Below, one piece after another: positions 8,698 through 18,247 of a stretch of DNA of 64,000 nucleotides; position 1 is the first letter of the stretch, and every line of letters begins with the position of its first letter. A program made the translations under genes and the position numbers. The DNA lies in assembly GCA_937901865.1 (NCBI GenBank), contig CALDID010000179.1, forward strand, positions 4,151 through 68,150, given 5' to 3'. The notes under the pieces are model-generated. The model was not told the DNA's origin. It saw nothing but the letters and a program-made list of their open reading frames with translations, and did no database searches. This DNA comes from an uncultured Treponema sp. (lineage in GTDB: Bacteria > Spirochaetota > Spirochaetia > Treponematales > Treponemataceae).

Positions 8698-10928
8698 TGT
8701 TGAATAGGAACAATGTTGTATCCTTTTTCAAGTATTGCAGAGATTAAAAGCTCCAAGTGTTCATACAAATAATCGCTGCGGCTGCCGGAAGAAAGCCCCG
8801 TGCTCACAGAAAGAACAGCCATATCGTGAAGAGAAGCTACATACTCATTCACAATATCCGCTACACTATGATACTGCTTTTTCTCTCGGTAACATTCCTC
8901 AAAGCTCAAAGTGTCTTTTCCGTATAAATCCGCATCGATATAGGTGTAGCCCGCCTCTTCGCCAGAAGCCTTCATTTCAGGAGTTACCTTATAATACGGC
9001 GCGTGCCAAAAAAGAGAAAGCTCACTGCCCGTTCTGTCAAAAAACTCATCTTCCGCTCTCGCAAGCCCCCGCTTTATAAAATCAGAATCAATGACAAATC
9101 CGTACTGCTCCGTCAAATCTGTCGCCGTATAGAACATAGAAGCACATTCATGCCCTGCAGCAATTATTTGCTTCATTTCAACAGGATAACGGCGCACAAA
9201 TTCCCCATTCACAAAGAACGTAGCCTTTAGCGAATATGAATCGAGCGTTTCTAATATGTCAGGTATCCCCGAAGCATTATCAAGCGCATCAAAAATAATC
9301 GCAACTCTCTTTGCAGCACTCGGAGAATCAGATTTTTCATTGCCGAAAAGTATTCGGTTATCGGGAGAGCCCAAAAGAGAGCGCACATAGATTGCATTAT
9401 CAAAGAAGCGATTAAATGATTCTCCGATGAATATGCGATACCGCCCATTCTGCACAGTATGCCGCTTTACCGCAGAAAGCGCAGACGAAGGAGAGATGAA
9501 CCACGTGTTTTTTTGAGCATTATAGACATAATTTACATTGTTTTTTGACGCTATTATTGTTTTTCCCTTAGAATCCCAATAAGCATTGTCAACACTCGAT
9601 AAAAACAAGAGCTTTTCGGATTTTTCCCCGATACTGTACATTTTTACGGTATTTTCGCCGCCTGCAATGATAGTATTTTTATCTTTCCAGATAAAAGACA
9701 ATATCCTCTCGCCTGTAAACGATGCTTTCACCGAAAAAGTGCGCAGATTGTAGACATAAAGCGTGTTCCCAGCGGTAAACGCCATATTGATTCCATCAGG
9801 AGAAAGAGCAGGTTTTAGAGAGCTTGCGTCATCGGTTAAAAGCGTCATCTTTTTGTCGAGGCGATACAGGCGCGAAACGAGCTTTCCTGTCGCAGAAGAG
9901 ATTACGCTTATCCAAAATATAGGCTTTTCCTCGCCCGTGCCGTCAAATGCTAACGGAGTCCATAGCACAGCAGCGTCGTAAACAGAGCCTGTCGGGTCGT
10001 TAAAAGGAATGGTGAATAAAGGAGTTACAGACGTGAAGTCAGAGCGTGATACACGGGAATAGGTAAACAGCTTTTTCTTTTGGCATATCACAATGCTTTC
10101 GCCGTGCGGACTTGCCCAAAAGCAATCTTCTGCACTATTGAACTGATAGGCAAGCCGCCCCGAAGCTGTGCCTGTTCCGATAAGAGAGGCATAAAGTCCG
10201 CGTGTATATAATCCTGCTTCGCTTATTCGATACACTAAGTCGCCATTTATATACAAAAATTGCTTTAATGCCGTCCACGAAACACTGTTAATCGTGCCTG
10301 CGCCGATTTTGCGGATAGCTTCGGGCAGCAACAGCTTTGAAAATGCGTCTTCTGGACGGAGAAAATACACACACTCATTATGCTCATACAAAATAATTGC
10401 GCTGTCGGGAGCCCATTTTACAGGCACTTTTTCATACGAAAATTGCAAATTGGTTGCTATAACGGCTTCTGTGCAATCGACGGTGTTTCGCAACATTAAG
10501 TTTCCGCTCGCTTTCCCTGTTTTCACTAGATAGCAAAGCCATTTTCCGTCTGGGCTTGCAACAGCGTTTTGTGTTCGTGAAAAACCGCTCGGCATTTCTT
10601 TTGCGCACTTTAGCCACTCTAAAGAGTTATCAGCAAAGCTATAGCGCGCAATGCCGTATCGATTTCGTATATCAAACGCCTCTCCTGCTGCCGAAATTTC
10701 CATTTTTTCAGGAAAGCAAGAAAGGAGCTTATAGCTATCTTCTTTCGCCTCTGCAACAGTAGTGCAAAGCGTTTTGTAAACGGGAACTCCTGGCACATTT
10801 TGTTCTGTAATAAAGAGGATTTCATTGTCAGAGTTAATATCAATATCTGAAAAAGCCACACCCGCAAGTGTAGCCACAGAAAAGAAACAGAAGAAATAGA
10901 TAAAAAGCAAACAGCCTTTAGCCGTCAT
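8682..10928 (-). CDS. Exported beta-propeller-like protein with degenerate NodB domain
   Basis: 748 residues. Hydrophobic N terminus (about residues 5-26) looks like an uncleaved or cleaved signal. Residues 30-520 carry repeated blocks of the type SPDGKWLCYL, SPHGESIVICQ and SPDGINMAFTAG, as in TolB/WD40-like propellers. Residues 541-748 align with polysaccharide deacetylases: RVAIIFDALDN, KATFFVNGEFVRRYP, AAGHE and FWHAPYY. However, the TFDDG motif is reduced to IFDALD and the metal-binding H-x3-H stretch is replaced by SMFYTATD, so a standard zinc-dependent deacetylase is unlikely. It may bind envelope glycan instead. Ends 3 nt after the zinc-ribbon gene. Function unknown. Confidence 0.7.
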   Translation of the reverse strand: MTAKGCLLFIYFFCFFSVATLAGVAFSDIDINSDNEILFITEQNVPGVPVYKTLCTTVAEAKEDSYKLLSCFPEKMEISAAGEAFDIRNRYGIARYSFADNSLEWLKCAKEMPSGFSRTQNAVASPDGKWLCYLVKTGKASGNLMLRNTVDCTEAVIATNLQFSYEKVPVKWAPDSAIILYEHNECVYFLRPEDAFSKLLLPEAIRKIGAGTINSVSWTALKQFLYINGDLVYRISEAGLYTRGLYASLIGTGTASGRLAYQFNSAEDCFWASPHGESIVICQKKKLFTYSRVSRSDFTSVTPLFTIPFNDPTGSVYDAAVLWTPLAFDGTGEEKPIFWISVISSATGKLVSRLYRLDKKMTLLTDDASSLKPALSPDGINMAFTAGNTLYVYNLRTFSVKASFTGERILSFIWKDKNTIIAGGENTVKMYSIGEKSEKLLFLSSVDNAYWDSKGKTIIASKNNVNYVYNAQKNTWFISPSSALSAVKRHTVQNGRYRIFIGESFNRFFDNAIYVRSLLGSPDNRILFGNEKSDSPSAAKRVAIIFDALDNASGIPDILETLDSYSLKATFFVNGEFVRRYPVEMKQIIAAGHECASMFYTATDLTEQYGFVIDSDFIKRGLARAEDEFFDRTGSELSLFWHAPYYKVTPEMKASGEEAGYTYIDADLYGKDTLSFEECYREKKQYHSVADIVNEYVASLHDMAVLSVSTGLSSGSRSDYLYEHLELLISAILEKGYNIVPIQQLYTK

Positions 10929-10931
10929 TGA

Positions 10932-11174
10932 TTATTTTCCTTCACTTAATAATACAAGCTGTTCCAATTCGCTTTGAAGAGAATCGAGCCGCTCCTTTAA
11001 TACTTGGACTTTTTTCTCATTTCCTCTTTCTGCTACTAACTCAAGGCGAGAAAAAGTGTCGTCCAGCATTTCATCTTCGTCATAATTAATCCGCTCTAAA
11101 CCGCACCATGGGCAATATAAAAAATTTGCTTCTAATGTTCTGCCACAACCATTGCAAACAACAACTGAATCCAT
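10932..11174 (-). CDS. Small zinc-ribbon protein with coiled-coil tail
   Basis: 80 residues. Two Cys pairs (CNGCG at residues 8-12 and CPWCG at 22-26) form a classic zinc ribbon, followed by an acidic, leucine-rich helix (about residues 45-78). Cytoplasmic; no catalytic motif. It lies between the LysM/M23 gene (26 nt upstream on the same strand) and the NodB-like gene, so the three are probably one operon. A GGAGAG site precedes the ATG at 11174. Function unknown. Confidence 0.75.
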   Translation of the reverse strand: MDSVVVCNGCGRTLEANFLYCPWCGLERINYDEDEMLDDTFSRLELVAERGNEKKVQVLKERLDSLQSELEQLVLLSEGK

Positions 11175-11200
11175 AGAAAGCTCTCCTTAAAATAGCGGCT

Positions 11201-12406
11201 CTATTTTTTGTTCAACACAGTCAAGGGGTCTATCAGTTTTCCGTTCTTATAGACACTAAAGTGCAAATGTGGACCTGTTGAATATCCTGTAGAGCCTACC
11301 AATCCGATTTGAGTGCCTTGGCTTACGCTTTGATTTATGCTCACCAGTATTTTATACATATGCGCATATAGCGTTTGATAGCCGTTGCCGTGGTCTATTA
11401 TAACATAGTTTCCGTAAATAGTAGAGTATCCTGCGTAAACAATTTTTCCTGCCATAGAGGAGCGAATAGGAGTGCCTTGAGGGACTGCCATATCAATGCC
11501 AGTATGAGAGGTAACACGCCCCGATTTTATATCCGCAGGAGCAACACGAGGACCGAATTTTGAAGTGAGAACATAGCTTCTTGCAAGCGGCGTAATAAAC
11601 AAATCTCCTAATGCACTGTGCAATGTCGTGTTATCAAGTTTTGCGCCAGGAATAAAAAGAGCTTTTCCCACTTCCAGTTCTTGACTTGATAAATCGTTGA
11701 CATCGAGTAAATCTTCTACAGTAACGCCATATTTCACAGACAAGCTCGCAAGGCTCTCGCCCTCTTTTATCGTATGCAAAAGCCCGTCCATTGAAGGAAT
11801 GGTGAGCTTTTGACTAGATTTCAAAGAACGAACATTAGATATATCATTGATAGCGATAAGAGTTGATACGTTAGACAATCCTGCATTTTTTGTGATTCCG
11901 CTAATCGTATCGCCGCTTTTTACTCTATATGTCGTAAAAGTTACAGGTTCTCTAAAAGACGGCTCTGTCAAAATGACGTTGCCAGAAGAATCCAAAACAT
12001 TGCCGTCGGAGTCGATTAAGCCTTGAAAATCAAAAGCAAAATGCTCCATCGTGCTATCTAAAAATCTAATTTCATCGCTTTTTGTGCTTGAGGTAAGTTC
12101 TACTACATTAAAGGAATTGTCTTTTATATCGATATTAAAAAATATATATACAGGTGCGAACACTGCAAGAGCTATTGCTAAAAGATAGGTGAAAAATCTA
12201 TTTACTAATGAATAATCTATTGAAGAGCTTTGCGCACTGCTCTGTCTTTTCTTTTTATTTTCTGCTTCATAGGGGAGAGGCTGAAAGCTATAAATAGAGC
12301 CTACTCTGCCGTAAGAGGCTTGTGAAGACATACGGTTTATTCTATTTCTTGCACTCTCTTCGTTTTGAACAGGGGCTGCATTTCCGTAATAAGATATAAT
12401 TTGCAT
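11201..12406 (-). CDS. Membrane-anchored LysM / M23 metallopeptidase
   Basis: Peptidoglycan-binding and -cleaving protein, 401 residues. A basic N terminus precedes one membrane segment (about residues 71-92), placing the rest in the periplasm. Two LysM repeats (about 157-205 and 208-255) bind glycan. The LytM/M23 domain (about 280-398) has a complete metal site: His301 and Asp305 (HTGID), His349 (YAHM) and His380-x-His382 (GPHLHF). It could cut peptide crosslinks, for example at division or flagellar passage. Divergent from lepB; both start within a 50-bp gap. Confidence 0.92.
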   Translation of the reverse strand: MQIISYYGNAAPVQNEESARNRINRMSSQASYGRVGSIYSFQPLPYEAENKKKRQSSAQSSSIDYSLVNRFFTYLLAIALAVFAPVYIFFNIDIKDNSFNVVELTSSTKSDEIRFLDSTMEHFAFDFQGLIDSDGNVLDSSGNVILTEPSFREPVTFTTYRVKSGDTISGITKNAGLSNVSTLIAINDISNVRSLKSSQKLTIPSMDGLLHTIKEGESLASLSVKYGVTVEDLLDVNDLSSQELEVGKALFIPGAKLDNTTLHSALGDLFITPLARSYVLTSKFGPRVAPADIKSGRVTSHTGIDMAVPQGTPIRSSMAGKIVYAGYSTIYGNYVIIDHGNGYQTLYAHMYKILVSINQSVSQGTQIGLVGSTGYSTGPHLHFSVYKNGKLIDPLTVLNKK

Positions 12407-12417
12407 AATAAATTTTA

Positions 12418-12446
12418 TCGACAGAAAACGCCTAACCGATTAGAAT
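12418..12446 (+). promoter_or_regulatory. Promoter of lepB, very short leader
   Basis: TCGACA (12418-12423), 17-bp spacer, TAGAAT (12441-12446). The lepB ATG is at 12457, so the transcript would carry at most a few leader nucleotides. Only a weak purine run (ACGAG) lies upstream. Confidence 0.5.
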
Positions 12447-12456
12447 ATTGACGAGT

Positions 12457-12951
12457 ATGAATAAATATAACTTTCGGTGTATAATTGCAGGAATAGCAGT
12501 AGGTATACTTTTGAAATTCTTTGTAGTGGATATTATACATGTGTCTGGCTCTTCTATGTACCCGACAATAAAAAATGGACAAACCCTCGTAGTGAATAAG
12601 TTAGCGTATGGACTTGATATGCCTTTTGCCTCTTTTCTCATAACGCAATGGAAAAGCCCAGAAGTCGGCGACATCGTTGTTTTTATGAAAGATAATAATA
12701 TGGTCATAAAAAGAGTCAGTGCAGTTGGCGGTACAAAGCTAGAATATTCAACTATTTCGGGCTATAATCTTATTATAAACGGGAAACATATTGCATTAAG
12801 CGCAGAACAATATTACAGAATGAAAAACAGCACTGTCGTTCCAGAAAACACCGTCTTCGTAACAGGCGACAATCAAGATGTTTCTATCGATTCGCGCTCT
12901 TATGGATTTGTTCCGACAAGCAATATACTAGGAAAGGTTTTTTTCAAATGA
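12457..12951 (+). CDS. lepB: Signal peptidase I
   Basis: Removes Sec signal peptides on the periplasmic side of the inner membrane. 164 residues from the ATG at 12457; a TTG at 12448 is in frame but adds nothing useful. One N-terminal membrane segment (about residues 6-24), then the Ser motif SGSSMYPTI, the Lys motif NMVIKRVSAVGG (catalytic Lys) and the C-terminal GDNQDVSIDSRSYGFV. Short for LepB, but all boxes are present. The stop overlaps the PBP start (ATGA), indicating translational coupling of secretion and wall synthesis genes. Confidence 0.94.
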   Translation: MNKYNFRCIIAGIAVGILLKFFVVDIIHVSGSSMYPTIKNGQTLVVNKLAYGLDMPFASFLITQWKSPEVGDIVVFMKDNNMVIKRVSAVGGTKLEYSTISGYNLIINGKHIALSAEQYYRMKNSTVVPENTVFVTGDNQDVSIDSRSYGFVPTSNILGKVFFK

Positions 12952-14816
12952 ATAAATATTTTGGTACAATTCGGATTTGGCTTTTTAACGCTCTTTTAAT
13001 TCTTCTTTTTGCATTCACCTATCTAAAATACATAAAACTAGCCCTCACTCCTAACGTCGATGTGCAAAGCATTCCGTCCACAAAAGACAGAGGCTCTATT
13101 GTTGACCGTTCGGGAAAACGGCTTGCTGTTCAAACAGATTTTTATCATTTCATCGTTACCCCTCGCGATGTTACCGATGTTGAATACTTTGCTCAAGCGG
13201 TCGCTCCTGCGTTGGATATGAATCCGTATGAGATTGTTCAGATGATAAATGCGAACTCAAACAGGAGCTTTCTCTATGTAAAGAAAAGGCTTGATGTAAC
13301 AGAGCAAACAGAGCTAAAAAAGATTATCGACGCAAATAATTTTAACTATGCAGGCTTTGAGAGAATACCTGGAAGAGTGTATCCTGAAAATGCCCTTGCT
13401 TCTCAGCTCATCGGCTATATGGGAAACGACGGCGTAGGACTGTCTGGAATTGAATACATTATGCAAGACACGCTCTCTCCTCAAATCTCCTCAGATGCTT
13501 CTGCCGACCGACACGGGCAAAACGTATATTTGACAATCGACGCTAACTTGCAATACAAACTAGAGCAGATTGCACAAGACACAATGAAGCAAACGCAAGC
13601 AGAAAGTATGATGCTTATCGCCGCAAGCGCAAAAAGCGGAGAAATCCTTTCTTACATCAGCCTGCCGTCAATCGACCTTAACGAATACACACGGGCAACC
13701 CCTGCGCAAACAATGGATAGACCTGCGGTATATGCCTATGAGCCAGGTTCTGTATTCAAGATATTCTCTGCGGCAATTCTCTTAGACACAAACTCTGTAA
13801 ATGAAGTGGACAGCTTTCTTTGTGATGGCGTGTATGAAAAAGTATTCGACCACGACAGAATCCGCATCACTTGTCTTGAACATCACGGCTGGCTTAACGT
13901 GAGAGGCGCACTGCAATATTCTTGCAATGAATACTTTGCACAAGCAACAGAGCGGATTTCTACCCCTGTCTTCTTGGAAAAGATACACACTTTAGGCTTT
14001 GGCGAAAAAACAGGCATAGAGCTTCCTGGAGAAACAAGAGGGTCTGTAAAAAATGAAGAAGACCGCTTGTGGTCAGCACGTTCAAAGCCTACGATGTCTA
14101 TCGGTCAAGAGCTGAGCGTTTCGGCGTTGCAGATGGTGCAAGCAGCTACGGCTATTGCAAACAAAGGCACTCCGATTCAGCTCACCGTCATTTCTCGCAT
14201 AACCACGCACGACGGCAAAGATTTATTTATTCACAAACCTGTCTTAAAGCCACAAGTCTTTTCAGAACGCACCGCCGCAACCATATTAAGCGATATGGAA
14301 ACCGTAGCGCAGTCTGGAACAGGCAGCAGAGCAAATATCCGCGATATTTCTATCGGTGTAAAAACAGGAACAGCGCAAATGGCAGACCACGAAAGAGGCG
14401 GCTACAGTCAAACAGACTTTCTTTCTAACTGTCTTGCAATATTCCCGACAAAAGACCCAGAAATCATTTTATACATCGTCATCGAAAAAGCAAAGGGCGA
14501 AACGTATGCAGGGCGTATCGTCGCGCCTGTCATCAACGAAGCGGCAAATGTCATCATTGACCACTTAGGTATACAGCGCGGCGGGGCGTTAGGAGTGGAA
14601 CATTCTGGAGTTATTTCAATACAGAGCAGCACTCCTGTAGAAATCGGCGATACACTTCCGAACCTCATCGGTGTTCCGAAAAAAGACCTTGTAAAGCTCT
14701 TGCAGCGAAAAGATTTGAATGTGCAGATAAAAGGCGAGGGATATGTCAAAGTGCAAATTCCGTCTGCTGGCACTCCAATCACAGAAAATATGACTATAGA
14801 GCTGTATCTTGAATGA
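12948..14816 (+). CDS. Class B penicillin-binding protein with PASTA domain (FtsI/PBP2-like)
   Basis: Septal or elongation transpeptidase, 622 residues. Membrane anchor at about residues 9-32, dimerisation domain with RGSIVDRSGKRLAVQ (49-62), then the transpeptidase: Ser268-x-x-Lys271 (EPGSVFKIF), Ser325-x-Asn327 (YSCNEYF) and KTG at 472-474 (VKTGTAQM). Residues about 560-622 form a PASTA-like domain (LPNLIGVPKKDLVKLLQRKD), which binds muropeptides or beta-lactams. PASTA is usual in Gram-positive PBP2x and SpoVD but also occurs in spirochaete FtsI. No ftsL or mraY neighbour to decide between FtsI and PBP2; FtsI more likely. Confidence 0.92.
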   Translation: MNKYFGTIRIWLFNALLILLFAFTYLKYIKLALTPNVDVQSIPSTKDRGSIVDRSGKRLAVQTDFYHFIVTPRDVTDVEYFAQAVAPALDMNPYEIVQMINANSNRSFLYVKKRLDVTEQTELKKIIDANNFNYAGFERIPGRVYPENALASQLIGYMGNDGVGLSGIEYIMQDTLSPQISSDASADRHGQNVYLTIDANLQYKLEQIAQDTMKQTQAESMMLIAASAKSGEILSYISLPSIDLNEYTRATPAQTMDRPAVYAYEPGSVFKIFSAAILLDTNSVNEVDSFLCDGVYEKVFDHDRIRITCLEHHGWLNVRGALQYSCNEYFAQATERISTPVFLEKIHTLGFGEKTGIELPGETRGSVKNEEDRLWSARSKPTMSIGQELSVSALQMVQAATAIANKGTPIQLTVISRITTHDGKDLFIHKPVLKPQVFSERTAATILSDMETVAQSGTGSRANIRDISIGVKTGTAQMADHERGGYSQTDFLSNCLAIFPTKDPEIILYIVIEKAKGETYAGRIVAPVINEAANVIIDHLGIQRGGALGVEHSGVISIQSSTPVEIGDTLPNLIGVPKKDLVKLLQRKDLNVQIKGEGYVKVQIPSAGTPITENMTIELYLE

Positions 14817-14864
14817 TGTTTTCATCTCTTGCTTTGCCAAATCTTTTATCGTAAGGAATAAGAA

Positions 14865-16598
14865 ATGTTTTCAAAGAACCTAACTCTGTTTCAAAACAGG
14901 TTTCCCGAATTGTACACGCTGTTACAAAGCTCTATACAGCAGTTTTCGTCTGACAAAGCAAACGGTGTGAATTGGGAAATCGTAAAGGCGAAAAACGGCT
15001 CAATCACCGCAAAAGAAAACGGTATATTCTTGCATTCTTCGTATAATCCGCAAAGAGAAGCAGAGCAAATGGTTAGCAAAACAGAAGAGGGAAAAGACGG
15101 AGCGGGAGTGTTTTTGTCGTTCGGCTTGGGCTATGGCTTAGACGCATTTTGCAAAAAGTATCCTGAGCGTCCGCTTATCCTTATCGAGCGAGATATAGCA
15201 TATCTATTGACGGCGTTTGAGTACTTTGATTGGAGCTGTATCTTTTCACACAAAAACGTTATCATCGCAACGGGTGCAACAGAGAGCGAGATTGTAGCCC
15301 TTCTTGAGCATTTTGGAATAGAGCAATGCCAAATCTTTTCAAATGCTGCGCAAAGCTCCCACGCAAAGCCCTTTTATGATGCGATTACAGCATTGATAAA
15401 GCGCAATATACAAAAAGCAAAGATAAACAAAAAGACAATGGAAAAATTCGGCTCTTTGTGGCTGAGAAACGCGACAAGAAATCTAAAAACATTTGCACGC
15501 TGCGACGGCATTGCTCAATATAAAAATGCCGCAATTATGGAAAACGGCGAAACATTACCTTCTGTTGTATTAGCCGCAGGCCCTTCCCTTGCAGACATTT
15601 TACCGCACTTAAAAGAGCTAAAAAAAAGAGCAATCATCATCTGTGTTGACACCGCCCTCCGCGTTTGCCTAAAAGCAGGGGTAGAGCCTGATTTCATCGT
15701 CCTTGTAGACCCGCAATATTGGGCATACAAGCACATTGCAGGCTTAGCATCTCCATCATCAATCCTTATCACCGAAAGTGCAGTATTTCCCCCTGCTCTT
15801 CGCTTCCATTGCAAAAAAATAATTATGTCCTCATCTCTCTTTCCTCTCGGAAGCTATTTTGAGGGCAAGTTTAGAAAAAAAGGAGAGATTGGCGCAGGCG
15901 GCTCTGTTGCAACATCTGCATGGGATTTTGCAAGACAAATCGGCTCTACACACATATTTCTTGCAGGTTTAGACTTAGGCTTTTCGTCAAAGAATACGCA
16001 CGTCAAAGGCTCTAGCGCAGAAGAAAGAGCGCATATCGCTTCTACTCGCCTCAACAGCGCAGAAAAGATGAGCGTTTCTTCTCTTTATTCTGCAAATCCT
16101 TTTAAAGAAAAGGATTATCTAGGGCGCGACATTTTGACCGACGATAAAATGAAGATGTTTGCGTGGTGGTTTGAAAGCAATGTGATAAAAGCTCTTGAAA
16201 AAGGACAGCGAACCTATACATTCTGTGCGCAAAATATGTCGATACCAAACATCAGTGTTGCTTGCATAAACGATTTCTTATTAGGCAAAGAGATAGAAAG
16301 TGAAAAAGAAGTTTTTTTCCGCACTGCAGACGAAAGCAAAAGCTGCGCCTTTGATACAGAGAAGTTCGCGGCTGAGCTAAAAGATTTTTCGAGAAAAGTC
16401 AAAACGCTCCTATCGCGTCCGAATGCAGTGAAAGAAGACAAGAGATTATATGAAGTCGCAAAAGCACTGTTTCCCTCAAAAGAATACTTTGAACATTTTT
16501 TCACCCCTGCTTCTCACACAGCAATGCCAGAAGAGTTCATCACAGAACTTAACAAAAATGCAACCCTTTTTCTCAATTCGCTCTTTAGCGTACAGTAA
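14865..16598 (+). CDS. Motility accessory factor (Maf, MAF_flag10/DUF115) protein
   Basis: 577 residues, cytoplasmic. The region PSVVLAAGPSLADILPHL (about 227-245), ICVDTALRVCLKAGVEPD and DPQYWAYKH, with IGAGGSVATSAWDFARQIGS and FLAGLDLGFS, is the Maf/MptE-like core found in proteins that add nonulosonic or related sugars to flagellin. Upstream residues 60-200 contain FLSFGLGYGLDAF and LILIERD, as in Maf N-terminal domains. Flagellin glycosylation is the likely role, in keeping with fliS elsewhere in the window. It begins 48 nt after the PBP gene with a TAAGGAATAAG ribosome site. Confidence 0.82.
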   Translation: MFSKNLTLFQNRFPELYTLLQSSIQQFSSDKANGVNWEIVKAKNGSITAKENGIFLHSSYNPQREAEQMVSKTEEGKDGAGVFLSFGLGYGLDAFCKKYPERPLILIERDIAYLLTAFEYFDWSCIFSHKNVIIATGATESEIVALLEHFGIEQCQIFSNAAQSSHAKPFYDAITALIKRNIQKAKINKKTMEKFGSLWLRNATRNLKTFARCDGIAQYKNAAIMENGETLPSVVLAAGPSLADILPHLKELKKRAIIICVDTALRVCLKAGVEPDFIVLVDPQYWAYKHIAGLASPSSILITESAVFPPALRFHCKKIIMSSSLFPLGSYFEGKFRKKGEIGAGGSVATSAWDFARQIGSTHIFLAGLDLGFSSKNTHVKGSSAEERAHIASTRLNSAEKMSVSSLYSANPFKEKDYLGRDILTDDKMKMFAWWFESNVIKALEKGQRTYTFCAQNMSIPNISVACINDFLLGKEIESEKEVFFRTADESKSCAFDTEKFAAELKDFSRKVKTLLSRPNAVKEDKRLYEVAKALFPSKEYFEHFFTPASHTAMPEEFITELNKNATLFLNSLFSVQ

Positions 16599-16773
16599 AG
16601 AGCGAATAAAAGCTACGCTGAAGACACTCACATCCGTACACTAAAGACTAACCAATCCGTACGCTCAAGAGTATCACATCGCTACGCTAAAGAGCGGCTA
16701 TACTGTACAGCAAAGAGTGAATTGAGCGTACGCTAAAGAGTGAATATACTGTACAGTAAAGAGTGAATATACT
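16590..16773 (+). repeat. Eight-unit tandem array, period 22-24 bp
   Basis: Diverged units of the form GTACGCTAAAGAGTGAATAT. Unit starts: 16590, 16612, 16636, 16659, 16681, 16705, 16728 and 16751. The first unit contains the stop codon of the Maf gene. An inverted repeat TTCGCTCTTTA / TAAAGAGCGAA (16577-16606) straddles that stop, and later junctions form the palindrome TACTGTACAGTA. Between 16774 and 16924 I see nothing recognisable. Confidence 0.8.
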
Positions 16774-16924
16774 GTACTTATAAACTATTTTCTAAAAAAA
16801 ATCTAAAAAGATATAAAGTCGATTCCGCTATCCCCGATAATAAAAATACAAGATTAAAGAGTTTTTGAGTTGTAAAAATCATCCAGACATCTCAGAAAAT
16901 TGCCCTAATATTCTCTTTCATCTC

Positions 16925-16966
16925 AAAAAGTTGGAAAACGTGTGAGGTTTTTCAACTTTTTTTTTT
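16925..16966 (+). terminator. Intrinsic terminator before the HD-GYP gene
   Basis: AAAAAGTTGGAAAA (16925-16938) pairs with TTTTTCAACTTTTT (16948-16961), followed by more T. It lies 54 nt before the HD-GYP start, so it either ends transcription from the Maf gene or acts in the HD-GYP leader. No c-di-GMP riboswitch core was recognised in the leader. Confidence 0.6.
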
Positions 16967-17019
16967 CGCACTATCACAAAACAGAGCTTTATAGCCGATA
17001 TTCAAATGAGGAAAGTCGT

Positions 17020-18222
17020 ATGAATACATATAAAGTTCCAGAAATCAAGGTTGATTCACGCCCCACAGATATTGTTTTTCTTGATAAATCGTTCATTTTG
17101 CTCGACCCCGTTGTGCCTTTTACACAAGGACTGCGCAAATTACTCGACAAATGGAACTTTTCGACCGTGTTTTCTAACGGAACTTTCCGCACGCCTACCA
17201 TAGAAGACGAAGATGAGGAGGAAGAGGAAGACGAAAAGCCGATTTCTATTCTCGCCAATTTGATTGAAAACGCAAATAAAGCCGTTGAAGACTCTGGCGA
17301 CAACGAAGACGAAAGGCTTAATATCGCCAAAGGGGTATACGACACATATCTAAAATACATTGAAGCTGTCTATACTCGTTACGCTACGCATAATACGTTC
17401 GATAACGACGACATTTCTTCGGCAATGCAAGACCTTGTCGCTTATATCAAGGCGAATAAAAAGTATATGCTCCGCATTACCGCTCCTGCAAACTCTAGCC
17501 CGAAAGATTATATCGTTATTCACTCAATGCGTTCTACGATTATTGCAATCACGATTGGCTTTGAGCTGCGAATGACACAGGGCAGATTAACAGAACTTGC
17601 TGTTGCTTGCTTGCTGCACGAAATTGGTATGCTTCGCTTGCCGCCACAGCTTTACAACACAAAAAAACCGCTTACGCTCTATGAGCGAACAAAGATAAAA
17701 ACACACCCTCTTATCGGCTATCAGATATTGCAAAAAGCAGATTTCTCCAATGCGGTTTTAGGCGGTGTTCTTCAGCATCACGAAACAGAAACAGGCACAG
17801 GATACCCGCAGCAGCTCAAGGGAGAAAACATTTCTCTGTATGCAAAGATAATATCTGTTGCTTGTTCTTTCGAGGCAATCACGGCAGAAAGAGAATATAG
17901 AGAAGCAAAGACAAGCTATGAAGCAATGATTGAGATGATGCGAAACGAGAATAAAGCGTTTAATCCCGATATAATCATGGCGTTAATTCACTCTATGAGT
18001 CTTTTCCCTATCGGAGCGTATGTATATCTCATCAATGGCAAAATTGCGCAAGTAGTAGACGTAACGCCTGGCGCACCGCGCACTCCTGTTGTTCAGCTCG
18101 TGAAAGAAAGAAGCGAAGACGGTAAGCCTATAAAGATTCAAACAAACGAAAAAGATTTAAAGATAATGCGCGTGCTAAACAGCAAAGAAGTAACTGATAT
18201 TTTAGGTGTTATGAAGTCATAA
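17020..18222 (+). CDS. HD-GYP domain protein (putative c-di-GMP phosphodiesterase variant)
   Basis: 400 residues from the ATG at 17020, preceded by GAGGAAAG; the frame is open to 16942 but that part is non-coding in character. The N terminus (1-140) is a treponemal-type unknown domain with an acidic run at residues 62-72. The HD-GYP domain spans about 165-345: LLHEIGMLRLPP, KTHPLIGYQIL, LQHHETETGTGYPQQLKGE and VACSFEAITAEREY. HHE and GYP are intact, but the signature HD pair is His200-Glu201 rather than His-Asp. It may still bind metal, or may act as a c-di-GMP sensor. Cytoplasmic. Confidence 0.88.
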   Translation: MNTYKVPEIKVDSRPTDIVFLDKSFILLDPVVPFTQGLRKLLDKWNFSTVFSNGTFRTPTIEDEDEEEEEDEKPISILANLIENANKAVEDSGDNEDERLNIAKGVYDTYLKYIEAVYTRYATHNTFDNDDISSAMQDLVAYIKANKKYMLRITAPANSSPKDYIVIHSMRSTIIAITIGFELRMTQGRLTELAVACLLHEIGMLRLPPQLYNTKKPLTLYERTKIKTHPLIGYQILQKADFSNAVLGGVLQHHETETGTGYPQQLKGENISLYAKIISVACSFEAITAEREYREAKTSYEAMIEMMRNENKAFNPDIIMALIHSMSLFPIGAYVYLINGKIAQVVDVTPGAPRTPVVQLVKERSEDGKPIKIQTNEKDLKIMRVLNSKEVTDILGVMKS

Positions 18223-18247
18223 GTAAACTTCCGCAATATCGCTTACA

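Noticed and set aside
16599..17019. c-di-GMP riboswitch in front of the HD-GYP gene
   Set aside because: No GEMM-type conserved core or paired arms were found; only tandem repeats and a terminator hairpin.
16942..17019. N-terminal extension of the HD-GYP protein
   Set aside because: The frame is open but overlaps the terminator T-run, and a good ribosome site precedes 17020.
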